In this document: positions 44,700 through 58,414 of the stretch, piece after piece | How positions within the stretch are numbered: the first letter of the stretch is position 1 | Layout of the letters: every line of letters begins with the position of its first letter | Origin: Plasmopara viticola | Lineage: Eukaryota > Oomycota > Peronosporomycetes > Peronosporales > Peronosporaceae | Length of the DNA: 64,000 nucleotides | Assembly: GCA_001695595.3 (NCBI GenBank) | Contig: MBPM02000010.1 | Coordinates: forward strand, 558,001-622,000 | Direction of reading: 5' to 3' | Position numbers and translations under genes: made by a program | Notes under the pieces: generated by a model | What the model saw: the letters and a program-made list of their open reading frames with translations, nothing else | Told to the model about the DNA's origin: nothing | Databases searched by the model: none

Positions 44700-47155
44700 T
44701 GAAGATGGCTAGTAGGCGGCATATCCAATTCTGATTAAGCAATACAATGCTCTCACAAACATCGCTACAAGTGACAGGTGCATCACAATTTTGACTTGGA
44801 ATAAATCGCACGAGTGATATAATCACTTACCTTTACTACGAAACAAGTACAGCCGGCAAAGGTATCTTAAATTTTCACAGAAAAACGTTTAATGAGAAAG
44901 TAGATTGTGATCCCCACCCACAAAACTTCTGCATTTACCTCGTCGGCTAAATGAGATCGAAATGTATACCTGCAGCAAACGGTGGGTAGTATACAATCAT
45001 ACCGAAAGACATTTGGCACGACTTTGAGAGACATATATGGGCCGATTGGTCTTTTTTTGCCGCAGCTTCCTCCACTTATCTATGCTTGATGCACAGACGA
45101 TTTTAAGGTCGAGACGAGCAAGTGATACATTTGGGATACACCACATGTTGTCCAGGGGGGATGAATTCAGCAATTACTCAAGTATTTGAAAACATTTACT
45201 TATGTGTATTATTAAATGATACGACTACGAGCGTTCCTTCAGAAATATTAAAGCAAATGAGGTTGACGTCAAGGCGTACAGCAGTACTGCAAACTACTTA
45301 AGGTCAAAATGTATTATTTTGATTATGAAAGTGGATGCTCTCTGCCAAATTTCATTATTGCAAGGCGCTTGTCACGCGTGAAGTTTAAGCCCCGTTCGAT
45401 ACATTGTAATTACTGAGCGGTCTTGAAATTCTTCTTAATGTCAAAAAGCGTCTACCGCTTTCCAAAAAAAAGCCAATCTACGCAAACGTACATATTGCTA
45501 ATACGCTTTGTGTTATGCTTTAATGTGAGCATGTAATTGTTTTTTGTACGTTGCCTAAAACTACGTTTCGACAGGATATGTTTGGTCACCGTTTGACTTT
45601 TGTACTCAGCAATATCGCTCATTCTGAGTGGTGCATCATCGCGTCGTCACGCCTCGACAAAGCGGTGAGCCAGACGATTCGAATATTAATGGCGTGATCA
45701 CACTTGCATTCGCTGTATGTGCCACGCTGGCCCCTTTCAGGTCGACAAGCTGATCGTCAATCAAGCTCATAATCCTCAAATCCTCGGTGTAACACAGTCG
45801 CGGAGGAAGCTTATCAAATATCGGTCGTCGGACTAGGCTGACGCGCGGGCGGAGCGAAGTCGGTGAAGGAGGAGGAGTGGTTGTTGCTTAGAGCAAATTG
45901 AAAAGTGATGTTGAATGAATAGCACTTGCGACTTCTTTTTTTGCTACAGCCTGTCTCGTGGCTCTCAGCCATCTACTGCTACCATTTTCCCTTACTCCGT
46001 CTGGCTTTTTACACAGCCCAAATTTTTTTTCGCTATTAAGGTCTTTTTATTCTCAATGAGTATGGGACATCTTGATAGTTTATCTTGTCTAAAACTGCAT
46101 AAATGCCTTTCATATGTTTTTGAAAATATTTTTTTATATTGCGTAAAAGCCGTTACCAGCAAACCTGTCGGTGACGACGGTTACGAGAACCTTTGCCCTG
46201 GCATGCCGCCCAATTATAGCCGGGTCAGAGCTCACGCGTATCTTGACGTCTTGTAGAGTATCAAGAAACACTGGAACACAGCATGGTCCCGTGGTGTCTT
46301 TGCAGCTTTCAAGCTTTTGCTTCCAGATTCAAAACGTCAGGCAGAGGGATGCGATGAAAAAAAAAGATATGCTCGCGCCCACTGATATTAATGTGGAATG
46401 TTATTAAATATTTATTTGCCACCAAACTTATCTGAACAGGTTAAGGTTGCTAGACAAAACGCGACCTGCGTACTTGTTTTTTTCGCTAGAATACTTTAGT
46501 CAAAAATAAGCATTTTCGGATACATTATCATGCGTTGAAATTATAAGAACATGACAAAAACTTGACCCAACCTTGACCGCAAAAGATACTTATCTTTTAA
46601 AAGACGCTCTTTGTATGCGCTCCTTGAAACTTTGGTTTGATTTTTCAAATTCCTGAGATGAAAACTAGCAGTACTGCCCATCCGACAGATGCGGCAACGC
46701 GTTTTAGTCTATCTCGGAACCTTTGCGAGTCAATTTTCGTGTATAGGCGTAAGGATGACTATCAGGCATAACAAGATCACAAAAATTTTGTACAGAGAAA
46801 GCATGCAAATAAATATAAGATTTCGCGTAAATTACTACTCGCTGTGTTTGTTTTCAGTGTATGGACAGATTTTTCTAATAGGATGTTTACATCCAAAGTA
46901 CGAGTTGATGTATGCACTCATTATAACTAGTGATTGAGAAAGGGTCTATATATGATGATTTTTCTTGAGATACCTAAGTGTCCAAACGGGCATGTGTAAA
47001 GCGACACAACTGAATGCATGTAGAAGTAGACTTATGACTTCACAAGGATTACAGTAACAATTACGGTCCGAGTCATAGATACGGACATTAATCACAGTCG
47101 TAGAAGTGGTATTTCATTGTTCTAGATATCTCAGGTAACAATAAAAAATTCGCCA
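44700..47155. other. Gene-free stretch
   Basis: No gene supported. The Pro/Arg-coding minus-strand stretch around 45780-45890 resembles the plus strand at about 56265-56360 (a T-P-P-P-S-P-T-S type peptide). Both may be linker pieces of the same decayed element family. Confidence 0.45.
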
Positions 47156-47159
47156 AATG

Positions 47160-49620
47160 ACAAGCTCAGAGCTAGCACAGGGTAGCAAACTAAGGATCTA
47201 GATATATTCACATCGACTTCTACCATCATGCTAGCAATTCAACAGCTGGGACCAACCCTTTCGTTTTAGCAACACCTTTCCTATAAAGCGCACCAAAATT
47301 ACACTGAGAGTTTTAGACGAGGATGAACCTCGCCAACAAGGGGCTGTTGAGACTCGTTACGGCTTCTGAGGATGAGAGCGAGATTTTGAAGACCCGACTA
47401 TTGAATAACAACAAGGCATTGGACATCGTTGCCCAAGTCGTCAGAATTTAGCACTTCGCAATCTCTGCAATCGAACCACTCTGCACGATTCTGTCACAAT
47501 GACATGTCGCCTCCATAAGTTCACAATGAAAAGTGTCACTCGCATGGCAGACTATTTGAGCGTGTTTGACGATTCGGTAATGGGACTTCAGACGATGGTA
47601 GAGCTAGTGGACATATCAAGACAGCTATACTTTTTCTGAGTAGCCTGCTATCTTCAACCATGGAAAATACTGAGGACAGAGCGCTAAATTGAGTCAAAGA
47701 GAATCTGTTGGAGGAGTCGGACCAACTACGAGGAAAAAAATATTGAAAGGCGTTTTAGGATACTAGAAAGTACGAACAATAGAAGGGCAGACGGGGAAGT
47801 GACCGTAAGAGCTTTGTGTTGCGGGAGGACGGCGGTTTCGAGGGAAATGCTTCAATTGTGACCAGATTGGTCTAAATGGGACTGCCCGGCTGAGTGCCGA
47901 TCCCAAAAGCGTTCGAGCTGTAGTGGTGCAGTATTTGCTCTAAGTGACGAGCGATCGGCCGGTTGGTTGACGGACAGCGGCGCGACGTCGCACATAACTC
48001 CTCACCAAAATGACTTGGTCGATTACAAGCATCTAAAATCTAGCATCGAGATAACGATTGCTACGTCTATCCGTGATGGAGATGGTATTCATCCCTGGAC
48101 CTGACAGATGGTTGTTAACGATGAGAAATCATTCCAAGCATGGATTGCATGTAAGCTAGGGCGTGCTACATGCCCCAATAAGCCGAAAAGTATGTTCTTA
48201 GACAATCCGTACACGAGACGGTATAGCGTTTGCACAGTGGTGTCTCGATCAGTGCAATACTCGCTTATTGAGAGTCAGGGGTAGCTATTAAACGCTCGCA
48301 TGGGACATCCAAGCGAGGATGTTTTTGTAAAGATCTTGCAAACCACAAATGATGTACCTGCTTTTAAACAGGACGAACACTGAGGCCTCGTGTGGTGGCT
48401 TGATGAAGGGCAAGTAGACGATTGTAACTTTTCAAGGACGCTCTATGACAAAGAAGTCACGCATATTGGAGCCAAAATTAAGGAAATGATGAGAACCATG
48501 AAAACGTCTTCAAACGGAGGTGCCAAGTCCATTTTGACGATCATTAGCGATTTGTGGTAACATTTTTTCTAGTATAGAAAATTGAAGCTGCCGACGAGTT
48601 TGAAATGCTCGAAAGTTGTATATGAATCAATAGAGAGCTCGCATCAAGTGCTTGCACTCAAACTAAAGAACGGTTATGATAGCAAAATGGCATAGACTTA
48701 CGTTAGCGGAAGAACAACGTACGATGCAATACAGCTCCAAGTGTCAGAACGAATGGATCACTTGATTTTGAATTAGGTACAGAGTATGCTATACTACAAG
48801 TTGTTAGTGGGCAGAGGCAGTCAGCACAGCAGTCTACCTGATCAATCGTTCATCCAACGCAGTGCATCCGACCACTACCTCGTATAAGTTAGGAAATATA
48901 GGCAGCCTCGGATGGATCGCCTTTAAGCGTTTGGGTCTGATGGGTAAGCACACGTTGACCGCGTGAGAAGGACGATACTTAAGGTTCAAAGCTTTAAAAG
49001 CATGTATCTTGATCATGCTGAGAGACACCATGTGATACCGTGCTTATGATTGGTATAGCAACAAAGTGTCGATTTTGTAGTCGGTGAAGTTGGATAAGCG
49101 CGAGGTGGGCGGCATTTACAAAGCGCACCCATCCAAACAAGAAATTGGGATACATGTGATCGCAAACGACAATGAAGGCATACGACGAAACGTCAGCGAT
49201 TAGATGAGCCATGGAATTAAAACAAGAAGACGCTTCAGACGCTCGAAGAGACAAGGAGGAGCCCGTCATAAAAAATCCAAGGATTGGCGCGCTTTGATCA
49301 CCGGCCTCGGTGCATTCTGAGCTGACTGAGTACAGACTTCCGGCATAGGATACACAAGAAGGCCGATTGGTATATCATACTTCGACTAAAATAATACACG
49401 AATACGAATTGGTTAATCGACCTCAAGCAGAATGCTCGAGACGTAAGCGCGATCCTATGCTAGTGTTGAACAACGGACGAATCAAATGCCAGAAAAGGTT
49501 TGGCAGGGAGCGACTGCCCAAAATTCTTAAGGCGTGCAAAAACTTACAAGGTTGGCATTTTAGCTGAAAATGGTTGCGCTTCCGCCATAAGTGTTGTTGA
49601 GAAATTGAACTTGGCTACCA
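47160..49620 (+). pseudogene. Second decayed Copia retrotransposon, gag to integrase
   Basis: Plus-strand relics in order. Gag includes L-R-V-L-D-E-D-E-P-R near 47310 and M-A-D-Y-L-S-V-F-D-D near 47540. A zinc-knuckle start, C-F-N-C-D-Q-I-G, lies near 47850. The protease core W-L-T-D-S-G-A-T-S-H-I is near 47970, and the pre-integrase peptide R-M-G-H-P-S-E-D is near 48300. The integrase core start M-K-T-S-S-N-G-G-A-K is near 48500, and T-A-V-Y-L-I-N-R-S-S-N-A from the later integrase is near 48830. The protease active-site triad is still readable, but stops break every domain. Reverse transcriptase and RNase H are not seen. Confidence 0.85.
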
Positions 49621-49828
49621 CACGCGCGCAGTAAAAGATAATGTCATTATTACGAAATAATAAACATCCTTAGTCATGTGACTCACAATATCTTCAGTCA
49701 AAATGACCGCCTTGTGTCCCAGTGCGAGGTGCTGGAACTGTGTAGGATAATAACTTCCTTATCGTGAGCTACAGAGAAAAAGGGCTGGTGATCATGCGTA
49801 CATCCTAATATGTCATTATTGTGTAGTG

Positions 49829-50236
49829 GCACTGTCAGCTGCTCTATGTATTACTGCCTTACCAGCAAGGTCGATCACGGATACAACGCAAGCTTATAAA
49901 GATTCTGGGAACACGTTTAAACCTAGAGTCTCAATTATCGAAATAACTCTTTAACGCCCTTATAAAATATTAAGTGTGCTATATTCGTCTTGAAAATGTT
50001 AATATTGTAGTCATTGAAGCCTCTTCAATGTGGTACTGTCAGCTGCCCTATGTATCACTGCCTTACCAGGAAGGTCGATAATAAACACAACGCAAAATTA
50101 TGAAGATTCTGGGAATACGTATGAGACCTAGAGTCTTAACTATCGAAATAACTCTTTAACGCTCTCGTAAAGTACAAAGTGTGCTATATTCGCCTCAAAA
50201 ATGTTAATAGTGCAATCTTTGAAGGTCTCTTCAACG
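49829..50236 (+). repeat. Two tandem copies of an about 204-bp unit
   Basis: Unit 1 starts with GGCACTGTCAGCTGCTCTATG near 49829, and unit 2 with GGTACTGTCAGCTGCCCTATG near 50032. The spacing is 204 bases and the two are collinear throughout, with scattered substitutions. They lie about 200 bases after the second Copia remnant, so they could be part of its LTR, but no matching 5' LTR was recognised. Confidence 0.85.
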
Positions 50237-50599
50237 TTGAGAATGGTGTAATTAACGAAACTTCGTCTTGTTCACGAATTTCAAGGGTTAAACCTATCAA
50301 TTAAACGTTTAATTGTGGCTCTATTGCTTACCGTTTTGATTGATAAGTTTCATGTATCAGCGAAGTTTTTTTACAAAAATTCCGAGTTTCCCCTTTCATG
50401 TTTACCTCGAGCAATTTTATTTAGCTTTCAATAGATCGCTCGCTGCGTTTCGGCGGATTTCGCAAAGCAGATAGTTGCTCTAAAAATATTTGATCTTAAA
50501 TTAGTGACTTGGAGAAAAAGTTTTTTCTCAGCCTCTCCTCGCTTTATACCTGTATCATTGTGCTTTGAAGAGGTAGCGGAGCTGAAAAGCGTTTTAGCC

Positions 50600-51340
50600 T
50601 GATTACATAAGGGAGTTTAAAAACTCAAGTTGTCTATTAATTGTAAGTTGATGCGGCGCCTTAGTGCACATACTGCGCAATGTAACCTCTAGTAAAGGGT
50701 GAATCCATTCGGTGGGTTGCTGCAGCCACCAGCAAACTGGCTCTAAGTAGTCCAAATTTCCTAAAAAAAATGAAGCATGTACTTTCACTTTAAAGCGGCC
50801 ATGTATTTGAATACCGTTTTTGTTGATACGCTTGCTATCTATTTCTTGGTTGTACTAAAATGGGCGCCACATGCAAATTTTGCGTTGGTGGCTCATTTAC
50901 AACACCATGTCCAGGTTGCCCAGTAAGCCAAAGAGAAAGTTAAAGCTTCTGGACCCGCTGAAAGTAGCAGAAATGTTAAAATAGTCGCGAATCCAGCATT
51001 TGGTTTTAGGCCTCATAGGTGGTAAGAACTAAACTATCCTGATGGTGGCAAAAACAGAAAGAATTGTTTTCTTTAGGCCAAAATGTCCGCAAATTAGAGC
51101 ATCACGTGCTTTCAAAACTTTATAAGATTTTACTTCTTCGTCGATTGAATTTTCAACTTTAGTTGACTCGTTTAGGTACTCTTTGTATAAACAGATATGC
51201 TACTTCTTATAGCAATTGCATTACTGCGACTCAAAACTGTCTCGGTCCGTATTTGTTTATGGATGACTTTTCGCTTTGCTTGTCAAAAGAGCTTTGAAGC
51301 TGCTGATCTGGCAGTACTCACAGGTGCTTACTACCACTAT
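50600..51340 (-). pseudogene. Gypsy (Ty3) integrase remnant
   Basis: The minus strand carries a C-E-Y-C-Q-I-S-S-F zinc-binding-like segment near 51300. At 50603-50788 it carries P-T-E-W-I-H-P-L-L-E-V-T-L-R-S-M-C-T-K-A-P-H, equivalent to the family's Q-T-E-R-V-N-R-x-L-E-x-x-L-R segment. The catalytic residues are not preserved in a single frame. Confidence 0.65.
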
Positions 51341-52240
51341 AGTATACCATATACTACCCCAATTGCACCTCGCTAAAGTCGAGTTGCTTCTGCTGCACAT
51401 CACACGTGAGAGTTTGTGAATATCATACCTTGGATTCTCGGTTTACGGCTTGTTGACGAGTACGTGCCATGGAGCGTTTATTGTGTCGTGCACTTCTTAC
51501 TGCTCTGTGGACCAATTAAGCGTGAGAAATGTCGTATACAGTGTAATACCAGGAAGAGGTTAAGTGAATAACGATTTTGGCAGCTAGTCGAGGACTTTCT
51601 TACGTGTGTTGCGATTAAGGCAATATTGTTTTGGCTAGCTATACACACTGATACTTACAAGTTTGAGGCGTATTGGCACATATGATCTCTTAGAAATTAA
51701 AGGCAGTGGCACTTTATGAAATTCAGCATAGCGGCATGAACACACTAATGCCAAAGCATCAAATGGCTCTATACACAGCTTCTTTGATGTATAATTTTTG
51801 GATAAAACTTATCGGCTTTGCTTTCAGAGCAGATTTTAATAAGTGGCCGTGGTACGACAAGTTATTGATTCGTCAACAGCTTCTGACAAGTTTAGTTTAA
51901 GGAAGATTTGACACTACATGTATCGGTATGTGTTCGGTCCACTGACGTATATCACTACTGAGAGATGTTACAACAAGATAAATTCATTATCGATCAACGT
52001 CAAGTGACATTTTGAGAATGATTTGAGGACAGGTAAAGACCGCTAAAGGCAAATAAACTAACGCCATTGCGTCGTGTATAGCGACGCGCGTAAAGTATCA
52101 ATTTCAATAATTGTGACATTGTGATTGTCAGTAATTAATAGAGTACGCTGTGGAAGGGTCCGGTTAGGGTTGTAATATACGCAAAATAAAAGTGTATATG
52201 GAGAAATGTACTTGTTTCGGGCAGTAAATCATGAACAGCT
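51341..52240. other. Gene-free stretch
   Basis: A 64-codon frame at 51706-51900 (plus) has no recognisable features. Nothing else is supported. Confidence 0.5.
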
Positions 52241-52244
52241 TAGA

Positions 52245-52800
52245 AGACGGAGGTCAGACTTGATAGTGGCTTTGAAACGATTGGCTCAGGTTTATTTTAA
52301 TGCAATATATTACACTGTGCTTACCTCTTCGCATGTAAGCAAGCCAAGCAAGACTTAAAGTGTAATGGTCGTGATATGGAAGGCATAAGCGAGAGCAGAA
52401 AAGTCCGCTTTCTTTTTTCGTGGAAATGTATGCTTGAGGTCGTCGTTGGAAGCTCTTAATCTGGCTAATGCCTACCCTTTATTCCGGCTTTCAAGTAAAT
52501 TCTATTTTTTTTTGCTGTATATCAACCTCATATAGTGCGTCCTCTACATGGCCATTCATCTTGAATTGCGTGAACGCCTCTAGTTTGAGATGCGAGTGTG
52601 TTGCACGCAAGCTTGAGACCATTGCAATCTTTCGGACGGTACGTGGCACCTTTTCATGAACTCTGAGTCCATTGCGTGCTTATATATGCTGCAAAGTCGC
52701 ATTGAAGTAGAAAGTAGACTGGAAGACAACCGCCTAAAAATCTTCTGCTGCATTATTAGCTTATAGCTTGGTTCATTAGCCGACCGAGTGGCATCTGGGT
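52245..52800 (+). repeat. Copy of the 3' end and downstream region of the 58415 gene
   Basis: About 550 bases collinear with 59055-59597, from the last about 40 codons of the 254-codon gene through its downstream region to a shared GGTTCATTAGCCGACCGAG. Identity looks high, with small indels. Reading frame and stop are partly kept, but the 5' part of the gene is missing, so this is a truncated duplicate. Confidence 0.85.
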
Positions 52801-53789
52801 GCTCGATGACATGCCTCACCAACATGAACAGTCTAAAAAACCGGCATACTTAATATAAGGGTTCGGTTTGCGCCTTCGCGCCAGAATTTTGCCATTCAAA
52901 TTGACCCGGATCGCGTGCGGCGCGCGGCGCGACACACTTCCAAAGCATGCGCTCGTTGTGCATCGCTCCACGTACAGTGAGGGTGGGCTATCAGACAGTC
53001 AGCTCAAGGCAAAGTTCAGCAGTCTTAAGAAACAGACTCTTGATGTCTCGTAGGCAGTATTTTACGTGTCATACACAGATGTTGCATAAATTAATGGTGA
53101 CTCCCGAAAAAATAATATCTTTTAACTGGCAGGCATGTCAATCATAGGTTTGTATGGCCTCTTCGAGGTCGCATATCTCCACAAAAACTGCTCCGATTTC
53201 TACACAACCTGTACGAGGAAATCCCTGAGATCCCTACCAACGTAGCGGACGCTGGTTTTATACTCATTTCGCTTTTGCCGATTCCATTCCCCACCGATCA
53301 CCTACCCAAAATGACTCAGAAATCCACAGTTAAAAAATAAACTTAAACATAATACTATTAGTTTACACAATGTAATCCTTTATGGGTCTTGATTTGACAA
53401 CACACTTGATCTGGCTAGTGAGGGGCGTACAAATTGCAACTTTCGCTTTGTAACAAAACTAGCCAAGCGTTTCGGCTTTTTAAGACAGGGAGAGTTTCGA
53501 TAGAGAATAAAGTTTACACAATCTTCGCACCGTACTGATGCAACGCTGGTAGCTCATTCGTAGTTAACGTGTGTTTCATTTATTCATGTGGGATGCCTTC
53601 AACTTGTGGCAGCATCCTGTACTTAGAAAAAAGGCAACTGTGCTAAGCCTAACTATTTACAATAGATACCATAATAACAAGAATACTTTTAATATGTAGC
53701 TACACCCATTAAAAAGTCACGTCTTGTGTGGCAGCCGACAAATTGGCTCAAACGACGTCTGTATTTCATGAGTGAATCGTGTACCGCTG

Positions 53790-54010
53790 GCATATCAATG
53801 TTGTACGATTTTTCAGCTGCTTTCTTTGCCACATCTCGTCTACAAAGCACCATTATCTCGAAACTTTAGTAGACATGGAAGCGGCAGGTGAGAAAGACAC
53901 TGAAAAATATAGCCAGTGCGTTTTCTTAGGAAATGGCATGGCTGACTACGCCTCCATTTTCGGTGTTTGCTACAGTAATGGTGAGCGGCAGCCATTTGAT
54001 GACAGGTAAT
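53790..54010 (+). pseudogene. Possible Copia integrase C-terminal remnant
   Basis: H-I-S-S-T-K-H, then Y-S-Q-C-V-F-L-G-N-G, is reminiscent of the Copia integrase tail (K-x-x-x-C-x-F-L-G-Y). A related but more decayed stretch lies at about 60990-61060 (shared CATCTCGTC.ACAAAGCACCA and GACATG.AAG.GGC). Confidence is limited by the missing flanking domains. Confidence 0.45.
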
Positions 54011-54129
54011 CCCGAATGTCTATATACATCTTGGTTAGTAGCACATACTTAACAGATTGATTGATCAACGAAGGGATACGTCAAGCACAAGGGTGAAACA
54101 TTTAAACTCCATTGACCTTCAAGCGCGAA

Positions 54130-54400
54130 GGTGTCGTTTCGAAATCGATTATTTACTGATGAAAACTGCAGACGTTGCTATATTATCGGAAATTCGCTTG
54201 ATAATGTCAAGAAAAAGATTATCCAATACCAAATGTTTACACAAGCAAAAATTCACCATGTGTTTGAAGACGGACTGCGCGGAGTGTGCGCTAAGGCGCC
54301 ATATATGTGGATTGACATTGACAAACTAGTAATGGTTGAGTTTGCAATTAACAATGCAGTACACGCATCGACAACTTTATATGAACGGACAAAGGCTCCC
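54130..54400 (+). pseudogene. Gypsy integrase C-terminal remnant
   Basis: A 90-codon plus-strand frame ends with E-D-G-L-R-G-V-C-A-K-A-P, then M-V-E-F-A-I-N-N-A-V-H-A-S-T, a hallmark of Gypsy integrases. The catalytic Asp-Asp-Glu part upstream is not intact. Confidence 0.75.
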
Positions 54401-54409
54401 TAGAGCTTT

Positions 54410-57400
54410 ACTAAGTTGATTAAGCACGCATGCTACTGATTGGAGAAGAGTCTCGTGAAGAAATTCTTCTAGGTCTTAAAATCAAGATTAATTAATTTAT
54501 TGGAAAATTTACCTGATTAGGTATTCAAGTAAACAGTTTGGGAATGTTTCACCCTCTTCGCATTTAAAGCGGCGTCAATATCCGAGTTCGAGATTAAAAA
54601 TCGTAGACGGAGCCAACTGAAACAAGTAAGCTAAGATATCAAATGGTATCTCTAAATTCATTCCCATCGCAAATTTGAGGCTATTACTTAAATTGCAATA
54701 GCGCAGCCGATTTTCGCAACGTCATGCTACCTAGCAAATCCGTCGTAAGAGCTACAGCCTCCCGCTGACTTGTACGCTTTAAGCTGTGTTCGGGCGCAGC
54801 AAGCGAGTAGAATGCTTAAACCTTTTCGATTGATATAAAGTGATCGCGGAACGTTGTCAGTCTCTTGAATTGAACGAAAGATAGTATAGAAGGACCTGAA
54901 ATGCTGAATTTAAGATGACGCACAACTGTTACTTGTTCGTGTCCTCAAGTAAAGTTTAAACAGGCATCTCATATTTCTAAAATCTAGAAATTTCGTTCGC
55001 CATCTCCTCTATGTCGTTGATTACATTGCTCAACTTCTTAGGCAAACCGTCTGACATATATTTCATTCGAAGCTATAAGCTACTTGTATGGAAAATCTTG
55101 CTTTTAATCACGGACGCTACAGTCATGGTTTGCTTGCTATTACACAGTGATGAGCCCTTGTGCACATTATGAATGATACTGACAAACATGGCCTCAAACT
55201 TTATCTAGAAGGAGTTTCGATATAGTATCGTCCATTTCTTGCTATCTTGCGGTCTTCAAGACAATATAGGGCAATTTCAATATTTACATTGTTCGAGTGA
55301 TGAGAAAGCTGTCACTCTTTTGTGGCATCTCTCAACATTATTTCCAGACTATGTAGACATTAAAGCTTTTTTGTTACGTGAAAAAACTTTGCATTCAGGA
55401 ATGCCCATTCCCAAAAGCCTTTTTTTAGATTCTATATTTACAAATACTTGCAATACGAGAATTTACGCCGGAAGCTTGTTGTAGACATACCTCAGCTCTG
55501 TTTTGGCTCGCTTAAACAAATCGTCTACAACTAAAGTGAGTCTGGGTGTGTGCGCACTTGTGACTCGCTAATATAGTAGGCAAGCTCTGGGAGCCAAAAG
55601 CAGGGCACGTCATCTGACCAAATCGGCGATTGCACGCACGTCGATTCACCGGACTCGCAAATTTAATCTTGTGCTGACACCACGTTTCGTGAATCAGTTA
55701 TGTAGCGAACACTCTCTTTCTATCGATTTGGCCGATTTTCTTCTGACACGAATGATTTTGGACATTTGTCAAACCATGAGTCGTGTGCAAACTTTTGTTA
55801 ATACTTTAGAGACTAAGGACATGAACCAAAGATAGCGCAGATGTTAAATCATAGGTGGCCTTTTAACTATAGTTGGAGTTAACATACGGTTTTCCACCTT
55901 CTTGCACGCTGTTCCAGCTTTGAGCTAGCCAAGAAAGCGTCCAGTGAAATATTATGACCACGGTGCGTGTGACGTAACAGTCGGCACCGGCAGAATTACC
56001 GGTAACGGCTATTACGCCATATCATTACTTCAAAATACATCTGCATTAGTATTATTAGTAGAAATAGGCAATTATACAGTTTTAGACGTTCAGATGTCCC
56101 ATTATTATTAGCGATCAAGAGATTTCATTGACTGAAATAATCAAGGATATGCAAAAAGCCAGATGGAGTAAAGAAGACTATTAACCTAGCAGCGGACGGC
56201 TGGGAGCCATCACTTTGGCTATAGCAAGGCAAGAAATCGTGAAATCTTTCCATTGTGTATCACTTATTAATTTGCTTTAAGCAACTAACACTCCTTCTCC
56301 TTCACCAACTTCGCCCCGCTCGCCCACAAAGCCTCGTACGACGATCGACCATCGATGAGCTTCGTTCGCGACCGTGCGCAAGCATGCATGCTATATCGCT
56401 ACATCTCTCTTGAAGTCCTTCAAGTGGAGTGCACGCATAAATTGGAAAAGTATTGTACTTGGTTTCATCAAGTTTTGTTTATTTCTAGATACAAGCTTTG
56501 GCGATGTAATTGTACTAGTTTGGCGAGACAAACGGCAACTGACAGATGCTAATAGAGCGTTTGAATTACATCGAGCGTGCAGCGGATCATTTGTCAATCT
56601 GATTGCAATCTAGAACGTTCGCAGTGTAAACATTTTGAATTAGTTGCCGCCGATGGAGCGCGTTATGCTGTGCCACTTCTATGGCAATATGACTCGATTT
56701 AAATATCGAGTTTTTACAAAGATTATGAGGCAAACGCAAATGAACCACATGATCGTGAAAATGGTCGATGATAAGCCAACAAATCATTCACGAATTCGTC
56801 ACTCTAATGTGAAAGATGTGACCTTCGAGGATATGCAAAAAAAGTGTACATATTAAAGCCATATCGTTTTGCTTTGCGAGCCACATGAATTACCGCGTGT
56901 TCGACACAGTGAAGGAATGCAATTGATTTAGCGGCGCAATATGGAGAAATTTTGCCTTGATATACCAGGTCATTCCAATTTATTTCATATATTGCGGAGA
57001 TGCTTGTAGTGCAGGAGTATGTCGATGCTATGAAAAGCTCCGCCATTAATGCACCCGATGTTTTAGATGTTGTAGACAATGTAGAAAGAGTCGCGTTACG
57101 ACAAGTTGGGCTCAATATATAGAAAAGACCTAGACGTGTAACTGCAAGCACAAGCAGGTTACGAAACTTTCGCGCCGGCACGCAATAATCAACCAGAAGT
57201 ACGATTGTGAGATTATATTCGGACACGTGCTAAGATCAAGTGCAATCCTCTCCATGATGGTGTGACTAGAGTCGTTTATGTGATAACGTGATCTTTAAAA
57301 TATCTGCAAGGCCTTCATTGCAAAGACCACCGAATATTTAGAAAGAGAACGAGAATTATCTTGTGCTCTTTGTGAAACGACGGGTTGTCCTGTGGCCAAA

Positions 57401-58011
57401 GGGTACAAATAGGATACCGTGCAGGTAGGCAAGTGCAATCGATGACGCTCAGTCATTATGCTTGATCAGATCATATTGCCGGTCGACCTGGTAAATACGG
57501 CTGTTACAGTACCTAGGTGGAATGCGCCTTAGGCAGCCTAAGCAAATACAATACGGGAAAGTGTAGTGTGAATCAATCCTGCGGGGCTGAAGAATTTACG
57601 ACATGGGGTCGTGCTATCATATTCCATCAAGTCACAAAAGTAGATTGAATTAGTAACCCAGTCATGCTAGTTCCCACGCAATTGGTCTAAGGAATCGCTA
57701 TCGATTCGACATCATTCTCATTTGACGTTCCATTTCAAGCAGACACAATCGACATGGATTTCTGTCGGCTTCTTTGAAAAAGAAAAAACCCAAACTTTTT
57801 TTACCAATTTATACTTTAAGAAATTCTTCATGCGTATTCGCGAGCTACTGAAAGCACGTAATTAGATGCATGGGAGTATTGCTTCGTTGCAGCCACTGCT
57901 ACACGTAGCGAGGCGTGGGAATGAAGTCAAGGCCAAGCAAAAAAAACTTGATTCTATCCAAAAGAAATAAACCGAAACACGATCTTGAAGATGATAATTA
58001 AATAAGCCATC
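54410..58011. other. Gene-poor region with unclear element relics
   Basis: No supported gene. Short frames such as 56644-56856 (plus) and 56804-57226 (minus) lack domains. Around 56265-56350 a T-P-S-P-T-S-P-R-S-P-T-K-P-R-T peptide is typical of linker regions in Copia polyproteins, but it is not enough to call an element. Confidence 0.45.
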
Positions 58012-58025
58012 TACAAATTATATTA

Positions 58026-58355
58026 TATTGTATTGTATTGTATTACGTTATCGCGTTGCCAAGTTATGCACGTGCTAGGCTCAGTCTGGCTAGTCCACGG
58101 CATAAAGTGGTGTCCGCATACGTCGGGTCTCGTTCGGCGGGCAGTGCAGCCAGCACCGAGGCCGTGAGGATCTTCCATTATTTTGTGTAGTTCTGACTTG
58201 GTAAGAGCCCAGGTGGCGCCCTGGTGCTGGAGACCGTCGCGTCGAGGGTGAGACCCGTTAGAGACCTGCAGATGCCCGAGAACACCTGCCCGAAGCGCGC
58301 GAGCATTTAGCCCCCGCGCTTGGAAGGAGGGCGTCACCCCAACCTTTTCCGAAAA
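58026..58355 (-). mobile_element. Short LINE derivative, copy E
   Basis: Full-length composite derivative with a TACAATACAATACAAT-type tail. It is flanked by a perfect 14-base duplication TACAAATTATATTA (58012-58025 and 58356-58369). It sits 60 bases upstream of the start codon of the 254-codon gene, so it has probably displaced or replaced that gene's proximal promoter. Confidence 0.93.
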
Positions 58356-58414
58356 TACAAATTATATTACAATACGATAACCGAATTCTCTCTAGTAGAA
58401 TGCCAAGCTAAAAC

